Source: Leptoclinus maculatus (taxonomy: Eukaryota; Chordata; Actinopteri; Perciformes; Stichaeidae). From it: a DNA stretch of 64,000 nucleotides. The notes beneath the pieces were generated by a model. The model was not told where the DNA came from. It saw only the letters and a program-made list of their open reading frames with translations, and made no database searches. Of the stretch, positions 1-13,310 are shown one piece after another. Position 1 is the stretch's first letter. Each line of letters starts with the position of its first letter. A program made the translations under genes and the position numbers. The stretch covers positions 1,199,809 through 1,263,808 of the forward strand of contig JAVDOI010000042.1 in the NCBI GenBank assembly GCA_032191485.1, written 5' to 3'.

Positions 1-184
1 GGATCTGTATCTGCCAATATGGATCATCAATGATGGGCAATTAGTATCTGCAGCAAAAAAACGTGATCAGGGATCTCTAAGTTATATTTTATATATCATA
101 TATATATATTATATACTTTTTCTTTTGTGTTGATCCGATCCGTGACTTTGATCGGTGAAACGATCCGAACCGTGCGGTTTATGA

Positions 185-930
185 TCCATTCTCCACTACG
201 TAGCAGTGCAGTGTGTCTACAGTTTATTTGTAGGCGAGTAAATGCTGTAACTCCTCAAGACCCATGAGGAGACCCAAACTAAGTTACTGTGTCAACCAGC
301 TGATGATTAAAGTGGGATTAGCCCCAGGCGACAACCTGACAAAGTTTCTTAAAATTTGCATTGTCTCTACTGACCAGCAGGGGGCGACTCCTCTGATTGC
401 AAAAAGAAGTCTAATTGGAAGTCTTTGAGAAAATGACTCTACTTCTCACTTGATTTATTACCTCAGTAAACATTGTAAATATGAGTTTATGGTTTCAATA
501 CATACAGCATGTTCACTTAGTAAATGATGGTCCATTTAGTGTCAAATAGACCATAAAGCAGGGTATGCTTTAGGGTGGGCTTACTGTGAGGTTGCTGCTG
601 CTAACAGAGCCACACTCTATGTCGCTCCTCCGCATTCCAAATATGGTAACTTCCATTCATCGGTTGCAAAAAGGCTAAGATGACGACGGTGAAATCGCCG
701 AACCCGAGGCTTCAAAATGGCAGTCGACAAACCAATGGGTGATGTCACGATGACTACGTCCACTTCTTATATACAGTCTATGGTTAGCCCTGAAGTCAGC
801 TACAAGTACGGCTGCTTTTAAGGTGGACCAGCAGTATTCTCCTTTATGTGACAAGTCGTCACATGAATTCGTTTTCAATATTTCTTTTAATTGTTTAACT
901 GACTGCATGTTTAAACAGTTAATTAACATT
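185..930 (+). repeat. Unclassified dispersed repeat split by a family A insertion
   Basis: Blocks at about 185-324 and 784-930 correspond, in order, to an uninterrupted stretch at about 14575-14830. Shared landmarks are GTAGCAGTGCA, AACTC.TCAAGAC, GATTAAAGTG, TTAGCC, TTAAGGTGGAC and TTTTAA.TGTTTAACTGA. The family A copy sits exactly where the two blocks part. Confidence 0.6.
325..783 (+). mobile_element. Repeat family A, full-length copy 1 with TTAGCCC duplication
   Basis: This 459-bp unit begins CAGGCGACAACC and ends CTTATATACAGTCTATGG. It is flanked by TTAGCCC on both sides (318-324 and 784-790). Internal landmarks shared by the copies are CTCTACTGACCAGCAGGGGG, TGATTTATTACCTCAGTAAA, GACCATAAAGCAG and GATGACTACGTCCACTTCTT. 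The ends do not match each other as inverted repeats, so this is not a simple MITE. It has inserted into another repeat that recurs intact near 14575-14830. The family is unclassified. Confidence 0.75.
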
Positions 931-3610
931 CCTACTGCAAAGAACTATGTTTGTATCAGAAAATCACAATATTGTACATTAAAATGTCAGCAACAAAGTT
1001 ATTGTTGGAACTGTAGTGGTAGGACTCGTATCGGTACTTGGTATAGGCAAGTATTCAAATGTAAGTACTTGTACTGAATAAGTGGTATCGGTGCCTCCCT
1101 ATTTTGAATGTGTGTTGCGTCACGTTCGTTTCTGACGACACTCCAATTGGATACGCGAGGCAGCCAGGTCGGAAGCCACACTGGTTGCATAAACTATCTG
1201 CATAGTGGAGAAGAAAACACCACAGGGCGCTAACGTCAGCTTGTTGGCTACTCACCTCGCATCACAATCATGCAACACAGAACCATAGAGCCTGTGAATC
1301 GAGTATCGCTTTTAAGCCAGCCAAATATTTGGCAACAGCAACAGGGAGACGCTCCAGTGACAAGATTTGTTTTACATCACACACTTCGCTGCAGCTCTCG
1401 GTGACGACAGGCCGAGATGGAGGTGATAGAAAGTGGGCTTCCTCACATCCTCTCCCCTTCAACTCGCTGCCAGATTTGAACCTCAGTATGTGTTCGTCTT
1501 CCACACGTTGTAGCGCTCAGAGAAAAGCTAAACACCTCATGGCACTGTAATGCCATTGCTTAGATAAAATCCACTGCTTTCACATTATATTCAAACAAAT
1601 GAATATGTATAAATGCTTCCTACTTGCTACACTTTCTCCAACCGGAAAATCATTATTCTCTTTATGCAGCTATATTTGTGTGTTTTGAGACTAAATCTGA
1701 CTGAAAATTACTTTTAACGGCTCTGTGCCTTTTATGAAATAGTGGTATTTATTTGGTAAAAATCTGAAAATAATGAGCCTCATCATTAGTGTGTTCATGC
1801 CACCAACTGTCCTCCCTGTGTCAGTTAGCCTCTCATGGCCCGCGTTAGAACAACCTGTCTTTATTTTTAGACGAGATCCTGCGGGGAGAAAGGACACTCA
1901 TTGGCTGCGTGGAAAAGAGAAGACGATGGCGGCGACAGAAACGCGCACTCTCAAGAGCTAACGCGCGCGCAAGCAAACCTTGAAATGGACTGAATGAATT
2001 GAGGTAATACTTTGGGATGAATTGATGTGGTCGAGGCCTGATGGGGATTTCATATGTGTGTGTTTAAACTCAGATAATGAGCTGTTAAACTGTTACAATG
2101 ACCAGATTCTCTCTCACACACACACGCACACAGGGACACACTGTCCGCCAAAAGTTAAGCCATAACAGAGACAACATGTGCAATAAGGCACCATTAAATA
2201 AAGAATGCAGCTTTAAAGGAACATTAAAAGAATACCTTGTCTGTTGTATTTCAGTCCCACTATGTCAGACTGACGTGTGTGTCTGTGTCTTTGTGTGTGA
2301 TTTTTGTGCGGTCATCGGACGTATGAACTTTGGTGCCACGTTTGTTTTCTGACAACGTCACACGCTCTTAAAAGCAAGAATAATATCAGAAATATGTTTT
2401 TGGCCACTATTCTCAGTTGCAATTCATTCCAGCCTCTGAACTTGTTGGGTGTTCTCAATGTGTGTGTGTATGCACATATTTTCATCTGTTTCACTGTGTG
2501 CACACCCTTACTTATATTTCAGTGTGTGTGTGTATACGGTGCATTCTCAGTATGTGGCTCGGTGCCCACAGCTGCTCGACGCTGGATATCTGAGGTTATT
2601 CCTCTGCCTGCAGGTCTGCATCTAGTTAGCCGAGTGCAGCGCGTCGAAGCAAACATCAACCTCAAACCAAATAACAACAACACCAGCCACCACGCCACCG
2701 CAAGTCCTACGTCTCCAGCCACACACACTTCACACACCCCTTTAAAATGTCAGCTCGATCAAAGGCAAAAAAAGAGTCTGTGAGTTCTTAAGGGCACTGG
2801 TGTGCTGCATATGCAACCCTGTCTCATAGAAATTATGTTCATATCCCACAAATTAGCTAATGCGTCCTGAGAGAAACTTAATGCCCAAGGGTTAATTGGG
2901 TTGAAATTACTACTTTGTTAAGGGTAGGGGACCTTCGTCGCCACAGTTGTACTAATAAGAAACGATCATGTTCATGGTTGAAAAAAACAACGTTGACGGT
3001 GGGAAACTGGAAATGAACAGCGCTCTCCTGTGTTTAAAGTCTGGGTAAAGCAAAAATAAATGTGTTCTCAGTATGTCACACTACAGAAAAAAATTGTTTT
3101 TAACCACCTAACCGAGGCAGAGCATACAAACCAGAGACTTCCGCTGGCCGAGCCTGCTAACTTCTAGTTTAGCCCTATGATAACTTAAATGGGGATAAAA
3201 TAGTTAAATCGCGCAGCTCTTCAAGACTTTCCAAATGTTGTCGAACCATATTGAACAAATTCTGATAGTGGAATGAGTCATTTCGCTGGGGTTGTGACGC
3301 AAAAAAAAATGTATTCACCATTTCAAACAGTAGAGACAGATTGAGCTATTGCGGAGTCTTTGATGTAAGTTTAACTTGAACACGCATGCAGCACGTTCTC
3401 ATGCACACCCCAAATGACAGAAACACAGAGAGGACCAGGAAGGAGACTAACAGAGGACGGACGGTAAAAAAACGTTTCGTTTTTTTGGCAGTCCACTGGC
3501 ACACTGATACGCCACCGGGGTTTGTCCGAGTATTCCAGATAGAACCATGATTTTAGGCCCGCACGAAAAAATTGTTTGACGATCAAACTCCACAATTCAA
3601 TGCTATTAAA
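786..3610. other. Gene-free stretch
   Basis: Apart from the repeat remnants up to about 1130, I see no gene or bounded element. The 159-codon frame at 2304-2783 is driven by GTGTGTGT and CACACA tracts and has no domain. Confidence 0.6.
1005..1130 (+). repeat. Degenerate repeat with TATCGGTACT motifs
   Basis: It contains ACTCGTATCGGTACTTGGTA, then AGTATTCAAATGTAAGTACT and GTGGTATCGGTGCCTCCC, short overlapping TATCGGTACT-like units. The pattern looks like the end region of a fish DNA transposon family, but I cannot name it from sequence. Confidence 0.45.
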
Positions 3611-3618
3611 AGGTAACC

Positions 3619-4775
3619 CAGTGGCGGGCTGTGCATTTTATACCTGGGCCTTCACTGCTGTTCTGCAGCTGAAACACAGCTACGGTTATTATTTGTTTCG
3701 TGTAAAAATGAAGCCAACACCTGTAAATACACTAACTGCAGAGAATACGCCGAGAGTGCGTCTCCTCTCTGCTCTGACTGCAGCTGGGACTGCTGCGCGA
3801 GGCTTCTGTGAGAGTACCCGCCTGTGTGTGCTTTGGGGCGGCGGAGGGGCTCACGGCAGCACCCGCTGCTCGTTCACGACAGTGCAGAACGTACACGCTT
3901 TAACGTTATCGAGTCAAAACACCAGAAAAGTCTCCAACAACACCAGAACAAGTCGCTAGATTTGTCGCTAGTAGCTTTTGACAAAAAAAGTCGCCATGAG
4001 GGTTTGGAAAGTCGACAGATTTAACGAGCAAGTTGGCAACACTGGCACCGGCTAAATATGTCCCCAGAGAACATTGGACGTAACAATGGTTCCTATCACA
4101 TATTAAACCAAACAAAAATCCATCTTCATAAAAACAAGTTGTACAAATAATAATATATAAACAAGCATATTAAAGCTACTGCAGATGTAAAAACAAACGC
4201 ATTTAACTTACCAGAGCTGCTGTTCTCGAATTCATGGACGCCAGTGAAGACAGTTGAGCCTCCCCAGTTGTATTTCTTGAATACGTTTTAATGCGTTTGA
4301 AGGCTGAAAATGTCCGCTCGACAGAGGGAGCAGATATTGGGATTGTCACCGCCCAACATGTCACGCTAGCCCACTGACCAATCACTTATGGCTAGACCAG
4401 CTAGCAGGCTCTGGCACGTCAAAGAATACGCCCAACATGTCAAACTAAAGATCTGATTGGTTGAACACTATGACAATCAACAATATCGTCTCCATTCACT
4501 TAAACTGCAAAGGGATTCACTTCTGAGTCTGCAGACCTCGGGCCTCTCTTCTTACCGAGGACACAGGGGTGAAATCTGATTTGATAAAAGCTCTACTTAA
4601 AACAAGCTGCACTGGAAGCAGAGCAACTGAGGAAGACAGTAGCTGTGCAATGAGAAAATAAGATAATGGGGAAAATATTTGTATAAATGTAGTGTATTTA
4701 TAAAAAATTATTAAATTATAAAATAGCTATAACTTTGTGATTCTGTCTAGGCCAGCAGAGAAGGCCTTGCCACTG
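3619..4775 (-). mobile_element. hAT-family transposon, internally deleted, 8-bp target duplication
   Basis: The element starts CAGTGGCGGGCTGTGC and ends with the inverted form of CAGTGGC. It is flanked on both sides by AGGTAACC (3611-3618 and 4776-4783), the 8-bp duplication typical of hAT. On the minus strand, 4203-4385 encodes a piece with VERTFSAFKRIKTYSR, which matches the C-terminal dimerisation region of hAT transposases of the TTF/ZMYM-like kind. The frame then meets GGTAAGT, a possible splice donor, and soon a stop. Most of the transposase is missing at 1157 bp total, so this copy is not autonomous. Inside it, near 3940-4045, lies a stretch ending GTTGGCAACACTGG that recurs elsewhere in the window. 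Confidence 0.88.
4203..4385 (-). pseudogene. hAT transposase C-terminal fragment
   Basis: The 60-residue open frame contains AVTIPISAPSVERTFSAFKR followed by IKTYSRNT and LSSLASM. The S.ERTFS..KRIKT.SRNT..E.LS.LA pattern is the hallmark of the hAT dimerisation domain, which lets transposase subunits pair. The BED/TTF zinc finger and catalytic DDE region are absent from the surrounding element. It is a relic that cannot drive transposition. Confidence 0.8.
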
Positions 4776-4839
4776 AGGTAACCTCTCGGTCTGAAAAGTG
4801 AAGACAATGCGTAAGCGCCCTTAAACTTCTTCTTCCACT

Positions 4840-5250
4840 TCTAACCGATTGTATAGAAGTCTATGAGAAAATGACTCTACATCTCTCTTGATTTATTACC
4901 TCAGTAAACATTGTAAACATGAGTTTATGGTCTCAATCTCTAGTTTCAAGTCTTCTTCAATACAGTGATGTTCATTTAGTAAATTATGATCCATTTAGAG
5001 TCAAATAGACCATAAAGCAGGATATGCTTTAAGGCGTGGCTACTGTGTCGCTACCTGTGTTGTTCGGTCTGGGAGTCCGTGTTTTCGTCTAAGAACTTTA
5101 ACCCTTTCACAGTGTGTTTTCAGTTCAAGAAAGTTAACTGAAACAATTTGGTCACCTAAAAATGTCTTATTCAGCATTCGGTTGTACATAGCTCGACCCT
5201 CTCATGTCTCTTCTGGTTGCCAAAAGCCAAGATAGCGGACGGCCAAATCC
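4840..5250 (+). mobile_element. Repeat family A, diverged partial copy
   Basis: The segment from about 4845 (TGTATAGAAGTCTATGAGAA) through CATAAAGCAGGATATGCTTT matches family A. Its distal half is diverged but ends with the family motif GCCAAAAGCCAAGATAG. It sits just right of the hAT element. The boundaries are approximate. Confidence 0.65.
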
Positions 5251-8200
5251 AAGATGTTAACGGCCAAACTGTCGATCTTCTAACATTACTACAACACTAA
5301 CTTTACCCTAACCGAGTCACGTTTGCACCATAACCGAACCTCAACCATAAAAGTGATTAATATCATCAACAGCGATTTATGGTTTCTGGTGCCAAAGTCC
5401 TGTGCATTGTAAGCCCCCCCCCATCACTGTGACTACTTCCTTAAGACTTGTATGTTACAATAACGCAACACTTCTTCTCTCACTGGGAAAAACAATGAGC
5501 ACAATCCAAGCTGCAAATACGTTTCCCATGCAGACATCAGTGGCAAAACAAATAAAAGAAGTATATAAATGTAATTTCTTGGCGACGGGGTTGGCATACG
5601 TTTCCGATGAGTCAGCCCCTGGCTGCATGAGTGCTTTTAGGTCGTAGGAAACAAAGGTGTAGAAGGCTGTAACCTCCTCACACACACCCTCCCAAAAAGA
5701 AAACCCTGTGAGCCATCAAACAAGTATTCAGATATCACTCCCTCACCTAAATAAAGTTTATTGAGCACCAGAGCGCGCCAAGTTGCAATTATCACTACAT
5801 GGTGCAGCCGTAACTCTGGAATACCCCCGCTCTCATTTTCCGAGCTCGTTACTGGCAATCAGCTCGTCCAAAACAAGCTCATCGGTGAGTCATGAGCAAA
5901 GGGAAGACTCCCGACGACCCCAGCCAGCGAGCAGTCACAAACATCACCAAGAGGGGAAGGAGAGATTCAGATCCTATTGTCTTTATACTGTTAATTATGG
6001 ACACAGTGTTTTGGAATCTGTTATAGATGGTCTAATAATATGTAAAGCCATGCAATCATCTCACATACTCTCCAGGCAGAAGTTGTATGAAGTATCTCAC
6101 TGTGTGCCGTCATCCGGGCCGGCCCTAATCCCCCGATGTCTGCCGTCACTGAGTTGACCACTGACCTGGGCGACGGCGTGTGTACGGGTGCCAGGTGGCC
6201 TGTTGTGTGTGTCTGTGTGTACAAGGGTTGAATCATATCCACTTTTCCCAGGGTGGTTTCCAGTGTCTCCAGCCCCTACTCACCCTCGTGTCTCTCACAA
6301 CACAGCCTCACCTCTCCTCCCTCCCGCCTGCAGTGACTCACTGTGGTCTGTTAACACTCAGGCTCGCAGACCTGGGCTTGGAGGGTGGGACTGGGTGGGC
6401 AGTGGTCGGGTGGGTGCGGTGAGGGGGGTCAGCGGGTGTTTAACGGGTGTTTCCTCTTGAATTCTGGATGGCTGGATAAGTGTGTGTTTAGCGACCTCTG
6501 GAAGGCTTTTGCTAGGTGTGGACATTATGACTGGATTCAGCTGTAATGACAGTTTTAGTCCACACCGCATGCAGACCCAATCACACACACACACACGCAA
6601 ACATCTGCTGGAACACTCAGCGGTGAAGCCATATTTGCAGAAATCACAGTGACAAGCGGTATTAACCCTAAATGTCAGCGTCAATTTTACTAAGAGACGT
6701 GCAGCACGTTATGTGGCCCAGGCCAACATTTGGCTTGGCTGGAACCCAGGGGAAGGAAACCCTACTCTGCTTTTTAAGCTCACTACTTTTAATCATGTTT
6801 TAAGTTTCCTTTTATTACACATTTTGGGGAGCTTCGTTCCACAGTCGAGAGTCCGTGTGCGTTTCGCCGTTAATGCGCATGAAAGATTGGAGGAATAACT
6901 CACCTTTATGGGCCATGTCTTGTGATACAGTTGTCATCTGGTTTGATTTACCGTGTCCCACACATGGTTGGTGCACTGCATCAGTTGGTTCTCAGATCGT
7001 GTCCACACCAAAGCGGACAAATTAAAAAATGCATCTTTGGGCACATCGGCGACACACAGATTTTGTGGCCCGGGGGGGGGGGGGGGGGGGAGGCGTTGTA
7101 TGTAGTGGTTGACCAGTAGTGTACAAACTGGATAACTGTTGAACTGAACATCTGAGTCAAAGTAATAGTACCTAAATAAATAATAGTATCAGTGAAGATC
7201 AAAGAGTACCTAAATAAGTAGTAGTATGTAAATCTGTGTCTGGAACTGAATATGAAACTCAAACTAATGAAGGATGAGTCAGGATTTTCAAATTTTCGAG
7301 TAGTCGTAAAATAAGATAGATATTTTACCAGAGCATTGTAAAACACTCTTCGTTCAAACTTGACAGAAACCAAATTGAACTCACCAAAACCATCTTCTTC
7401 CAATGTACCAAGAATTTGGTCAAAATAAACCCTTAATTCATTGAGTTACATCTAATTTCTGATGTAGTCTAAATTGAGAATCGTAATTCACAGTCTGTCA
7501 TTCGTGGCCAGAGCGCACTGAATGCCAGCGGTGATAACCTGTCATTTACAGTAGGAAGGAGAGGAGAGGAGAGGAGAGGAGAGGTGGATAATTCCAACAA
7601 ATACACGACTTTCAACCACAAGACCGATGTTCAACACCGCGTGTTCCCAAGTGTTGTTGGGAAGTGACATATTCGTGACAGTTTTCCGAAACCTAACTAA
7701 GTGGTTTGGTTGCCTTCACCCTAACTTTGGCTCTGTAGCATAGACAGATAAATAAGTTGTGCCGAGCGACACGAAGGAAACCAATAGATCGCATCGTCAC
7801 AAACTGACATGAGATTGTGTTGGTTCGTGCTTCACACCCCAAAATTACGCTTTTTTGAAAACAGGCTCTCGAGTGGATTCATTTTAAATTGACAATTCAT
7901 TGTAGTGTCGATTGGCAAAACAAATGCTTTCCGAAATGGTGACTCAAATGCTTTTAATGACAGTCGAGTGCTGTGTGACAAAAATAGTGTGAAACAGAAA
8001 TTCGATCAACTGCCCAGTAATTACTGTTGGCTTCGATTTACAGGTAACTTGTATTAATCCATGATCAAGTCTTTTTTCCTACTTATTTAGTTGTCTGACA
8101 ACAGAAACAGAATATGTAAATGAGAACATGGCTGTAAGTTGATATAAAATGTAAGTGACAATAGAGAGCAGGAGGCAAAACAGAACAGAGGTTTGACCAA

Positions 8201-11200
8201 CGTAAATCAAAGCCTGTCTGTTCCTCTTTGTTTTGTTGTGTTTGCAGCCGGAACAGGATGAAGATGAAGACTGTTATGTCATTTCAGATGAGAGAACTTA
8301 AAAAAAAAAAAAAAAAAGACCGGAAAACACTAATCTGGACACATGTTTCGGATGCATTCCTATTAGTGTGGATGTGGCCTCGGGTCAGTCTCACAGTGAC
8401 TCAATTAACACTTACAAAATACCAATTAGCTCTACCAAACTAGCCACAGGGCTACGACACACACCAGCATTAACAGCAAGTGTATTTCCAGCTGACATGA
8501 AAGTCCTATGTCCTCTGACAGATGACACAGTAACACGAAGGAAAGGGGACTGTCAGCACTGCTTTAGTTAACAGACAGCCGGGGGACACACACATGTGCA
8601 CTGTAGAGGAACTATTGTCACCATCGGGGCTCACAGACTCTCCAAAGCAGCCACGCTAAACAAGTCTTATAATCACACTAGACTTGCCTTCACACGTTGA
8701 ATCCGTATGTTTCATCCCAAAATTAAAAATAAAAACTGCACCCCGACTACGAAATGTTCGTCCATCATTAAATATTAATAACAGGCGTGATTTACTGTGT
8801 TGTCCGCGTGTCCGTCAAGAGTCGTTCGACCACTCGGTGACACCGTAAATGCAAACGTCATCATCCGAAATAGGATCTGATGAGCGGATTCACTCTGTTC
8901 TTCCGTCTCCCAGCACAAAGCCCTTCATGACAAACTAAGTAAAGAGGACAGATATGCGAATTTGAAGATAAATTGTTGAAGGTGATTGCAGAACATCTTA
9001 AAATTGATGGTGGCAAAACAAAAGTACGAAAGATCAGACGGTAATGATCGTGCTCTTGACAGCTAAACGATGGTGTCATACTAATGTCATTCATTCATTA
9101 GCCTCATGTGGGACTAGCGCTTTTGCCGTGTATTGAAACTCATCGTACTCAGCGTGAAAGCGCGTTTTTTTGCACGCAACACTTTTTTGGATGGCTGTTT
9201 TAAAAAACTGCATAAGACAAATAAGGACTCCGTGTCCAAGGGCCTTTATTCATAGAACAGAGATAAAACGAAGCTGAACATTTTTATCACTCTTCATTTT
9301 TTATTTAATTCCACCCACACTTGTGTGTTGTTCTTTAGTTCAGAGCGACAGCGGGTGTATATTTAAACTGACTTACTGTCATTTAAATCAATCAAAACTT
9401 TATTTATGCAACAATTTTCAATAAATAAAAGTGATTTACTGTACAATGAACAAAAATAGACTAATTAAAACTACAGGCGAAGACATAAAAGAGAGAAAAG
9501 TAGAGCAGATCGATTAAAAGCTTATCTGTTGCTTAGAGTTTTGTGTGATGAAGTTTCTTACTTCAAAAATTCAGTCACACCTTATTATTTGCAATGGAGT
9601 ATTAATTAACTAATGTTAGGAAATAAAGGTAGTCACAATGTTACCACTGTATTCTCCACTTTATTCTTGCAGCTGACTTCAGTTTTCTTCTGCTATTATT
9701 ATTACTTACTTATTACTTACTCTTTATAAAGAACAATTATGATAACTTTTTCCACAAAATATTTCAACCTTAAAATGTGTGGACCAAATTGTTTTGTCGC
9801 TTAACTTCCCATCTCCACGCAGCTGCTGGTGATGACCTCGCTTCTACATTTGAGTAAATATCAGACTTATATAAGGACTCCCAGAGTGCACGTAGGAGTG
9901 CTAATTAGATCAATTCTCCGAAACACAGTGCTGGTGTTGAGTCAAAAGTCTCTTTCCCTGTCTATGTTCTTCTTACCTTAACCTGACCCCAAGAAGTGAT
10001 CTTTGTTAGGTCCATCCGTAACCTAACCTAAGGCCCAATGCCAACTGTGGAGGGGGGTCCTATGAGAAACACTAAGCTTCGACACAAGACCGTTATCAGA
10101 GGTGCTATGATGGCCATGGTAACTTGTCAGAATGTGTTTTTCTTCTTCTAACGTGAGGATTTCTAACAATACGACACCCTGGTACAATATTTCTCGGAGA
10201 CTCTAGTGCACTTGAGCATGACAACGGTGTGTTTCATTTTTGTACCAGCTGGACTGTGGAGAGGCAACCTGCCACAGTGAACGGACAACCTGCCACACAC
10301 ATTTGATTGCGGCACGTCAACTTTCTGTTTGTTCTCTAGCGCCCGAGGTCGATCGAGCCGCGCGTGTGTGTGTTCATTGTGTTTGTGTCAGACCAGCTGT
10401 TAGAGGCGACAAGGCCTACAGTGGGGAAACTAGTACACTAATGACATGTGACAAGGGTTGACCCAGTCTCAAACTTTCTCTCCATTTTCTCGCTTTTTCA
10501 CATCATTTTCTCTGTCCGTGTCTGAGCTTAGTTGACAGCAGTTGTGCAGCAGGAAAGGAAAACCCTCCGGTGTAGTTTTTCCGTGTCACTCTCCGCTCTT
10601 GCCAACAGTCACCAGTCGTGATTCCTTTAACATGCTTTTGGGTTAGCAGGGATTCAGCACGATACTGAAGCGTTGGGAATCTAATGATCTAAAAGCTAAT
10701 TAGTTCTATAGTCTAAGCCGAGGAATGTAAGTAAGGATTTGGAGAAAAGGACAGGAGGGGTGTGTGTGGAGGAGGCACTATGTGTAGGATAGCTGAGTGG
10801 GTGAAAAGCAGGAAAAAGTAAAGAGGATGTGAACCGAACGGAGAGGGGGAAGAGGGTCAAACAGAGGCTGACGTGTTTGTGTGTGTCTTAGCGGGAAGAA
10901 AGGGCATGATAATTAACCCGTTAATCATCTGGTTTTAATCATGGACGGAGCCCCAAAAGCCTTTAGGTTAGTGTGTGTGTGTGTGTGTGTGTCCAGGTAT
11001 GCTACACCGCTGCACAGTTGGTGACCCCATAAAGTCCTGCCTGCAGGAGAACGGTTCTCCACAGCTATAAGTCATCGTCTCAAGCAACCGTCGCAAAGGT
11101 CCTGACAGAGTGCTGATCTACGCTGAAGCAGCAGACAGGAGATTCATGCCCGTCCATAATCTACAAAACTACGACTTGCAAACTCCATAAAACGCCTCGC

Positions 11201-11366
11201 AGAGCGCCACTAAACGAGCTGTCACGGGAGAGTTTTGAGTTCACTGCGTTTTGAATGAATTTTCTCAACAAGTAAAGGAACACTCAATCATATATAATAA
11301 AAAGATACATTTTTTGACACGCTTCTATGTGTTGTTTTAAAGGGCTTGGACAAACAGCAGATTTTT
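5251..11366. other. Gene-free stretch
   Basis: Mixed AT-rich DNA. Seen here: a poly-G run of 19 (7072-7090), an (AGAGG)n tract (about 7557-7584), an A-run (8301-8317), (TG)n near 10973-10992, and short CCTAACCTAA-type blocks near 5286, 7690 and 9975-10035. No gene. Confidence 0.6.
9385..9450 (+). repeat. Degenerate fish retroposon-tail fragment
   Basis: AATCAATCAAAACTTTATTT followed by AATAAAAGTGATTTAC resembles the common fish tail TTTATTT..AGCA...AAGTGCTTTAC. It is short and diverged. Confidence 0.35.
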
Positions 11367-11576
11367 GGGGCAAGACACTTAACCCCAAATTGCTCCCATA
11401 AACTGTGCCTCCAGTGTGTGATTGTGTGTGAATGTTAGATAGTCCTGCTGGGGAGGTGGCACCTTACATGGTAGCCTCTGCCATCGGTGTGTGAATGGGT
11501 GTGAATGGGTGAATGACATGTAGTGTTAAAGTGTTTGAGTGGTTGGCTATACAAGTACAAGTCCATTTACCATTTT
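11367..11576 (+). mobile_element. Fish retroposon 3'-tail-like repeat
   Basis: GGGGCAAGACACTTAACCCC, AATTGCTCCCATA, GGTAGCCTCTGCCATCGGTG, TGTGAATGGGTGAATGACA and ACAAGTACAAGTCCATTTAC are, in this order, the landmarks of a very common teleost interspersed repeat of SINE/LINE-tail type. The copy is slightly diverged. Confidence 0.65.
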
Positions 11577-13305
11577 AACATTACCGGAGTGTTACTCTTT
11601 CAACTTTCGTCACAAATTTGTCCTAAAATTAATTTTCATCCTCCACGATCCTATTTGTTTTGGCTCCGGAATGGCGGGACACCCATAAGCTTGAGCCCTG
11701 AATGTAATCTCACCTCTGTCTCATCCTCATGAACGCAATATGTTCGGAGCGCCTTGAGGGAATGTCTTTAATTTAGTTGTAAATGTCCATCTGTGCTCAG
11801 GGATGAACCAATTAGAATTTAATTTGGTGGTTAAAAGTCACTGTGATAATGCTAATTATGACAATTTCAAACAAATGACTAATAGGATAATATGATGAAG
11901 TGACAATATATGACAGACATAAACTGCAATGTGACTGGTTGGCATTGGCATAAAACCATGAGGCAGCAATTCTATTTTATTAAGGAAAATATGCTACCTT
12001 AAGTATTGATACATTTTGCCCCCTTTGTTTTTTACTTTAGTTGTAGCAAATTTTACGTGTATGATTTATTTAGTTTTATTACATAAGAATCTTAATTGAT
12101 CTACAAATCAACTGGTTTTGTGTGCCTTTATGTTTAGATGTATTTAGAAAATTAATAAAACACTTTAATTACAAAAAATAAACGAGAGTCCCAACTTAAC
12201 ATCCTGTCTAGTATTATAAAACAGGCAGCAGAATTTGCTCTCTTATGCACATTAAATAATGAAACTAATGAAATAATTAGAAATGAAGTACCTTCTGACA
12301 GAAATGAAGTACTAAACTGGAGGTCACCAACGCCCAGAAGCTACTGTATCAGGTGAGCTCCCTTATTATCCATCACTCAGCTCAACATGCTCCACCTCCT
12401 CACCTTGCGGTAACTGTAGCCCGACCATTAGCAGCTGTAATGTTCTGACCAACATGCACTTCTGTCTTTCACATCTGGAGCTGCCTCAGGACGTGCACTG
12501 AAGTTGACTGGTGTTGGCAGGCCTCTCTGAATGGTCATTGGTGTGCATGTATGTGTATGTGTGTCTGATCACTGGAATTTGTGTGTGCGTGTGTCTCACC
12601 TTGCTGTGGGCCAGACACTACAGTGAGAGTTGATGGGGCCTGCTGTGAGGTCACGCCCAAACACTCGCACAGCTCCTCAAGGCATCTTGAGGTCAGCGGC
12701 AGTGCTTTCCTGTTTTTTGGCAGCAGTGAGGAAACAGGAGGATCACGCTTGGAGAGGCATGGCAAAAAACTTGACGTAGGTCTTTGAGGGGAGAAAGGCA
12801 GAAGAAGAGGGGGGGGGCTAGAAGGCCCTGACAAAGGTATGACGGGAGAAAGAGTTTAGCAGACGAGCTGGTGAGCGAAACGGAGGTTTCGGGGAGAGTT
12901 TGTTTAAAATGGATGGCTTGTTGTTTATTTTATCCCTGTGCGATTGAGAGTAAACCAAACTATTAATCTCAGCTGTTTCACGTCTCTTTCTAAAGTGAAT
13001 TTATCTTGTTTACTCATAACTTTGTGAAATGCAGGTGTTATTTAACTTGAGACAGTCTGCCAGATTTAGCGTTGTTATGAGAAGAGTCGGGAGGTGTGTT
13101 GAAGTTGTTACAATAGTACAGAAGGTCAATATGTGAGCTGAAGCGGCGGTCCGCAAGCTATTGGACGTAAACACCAGAGACAAGGATGGAGTTCTCCGTT
13201 CCCACCTCTCTCTCCGTTTATTGCTCTGCTTGGTAAGCCGTGGGTTCCATGGACTCGTTGGCACAAATCATTTGAAACGTTAATAGCGGCCGTCGAATTG
13301 TCAGT
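11577..13305. other. Gene-free stretch
   Basis: AT-rich to about 12300, then mixed. The open frames near 12535-12834 arise from GT-rich and G-rich low complexity. Nothing else is identifiable. Confidence 0.6.
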
Positions 13306-13310
13306 CCACC

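Noticed and set aside
2304..2783. 159-codon open frame
   Set aside because: Composed of GT/CA-rich translation with no domain, splice context or composition of a real protein.
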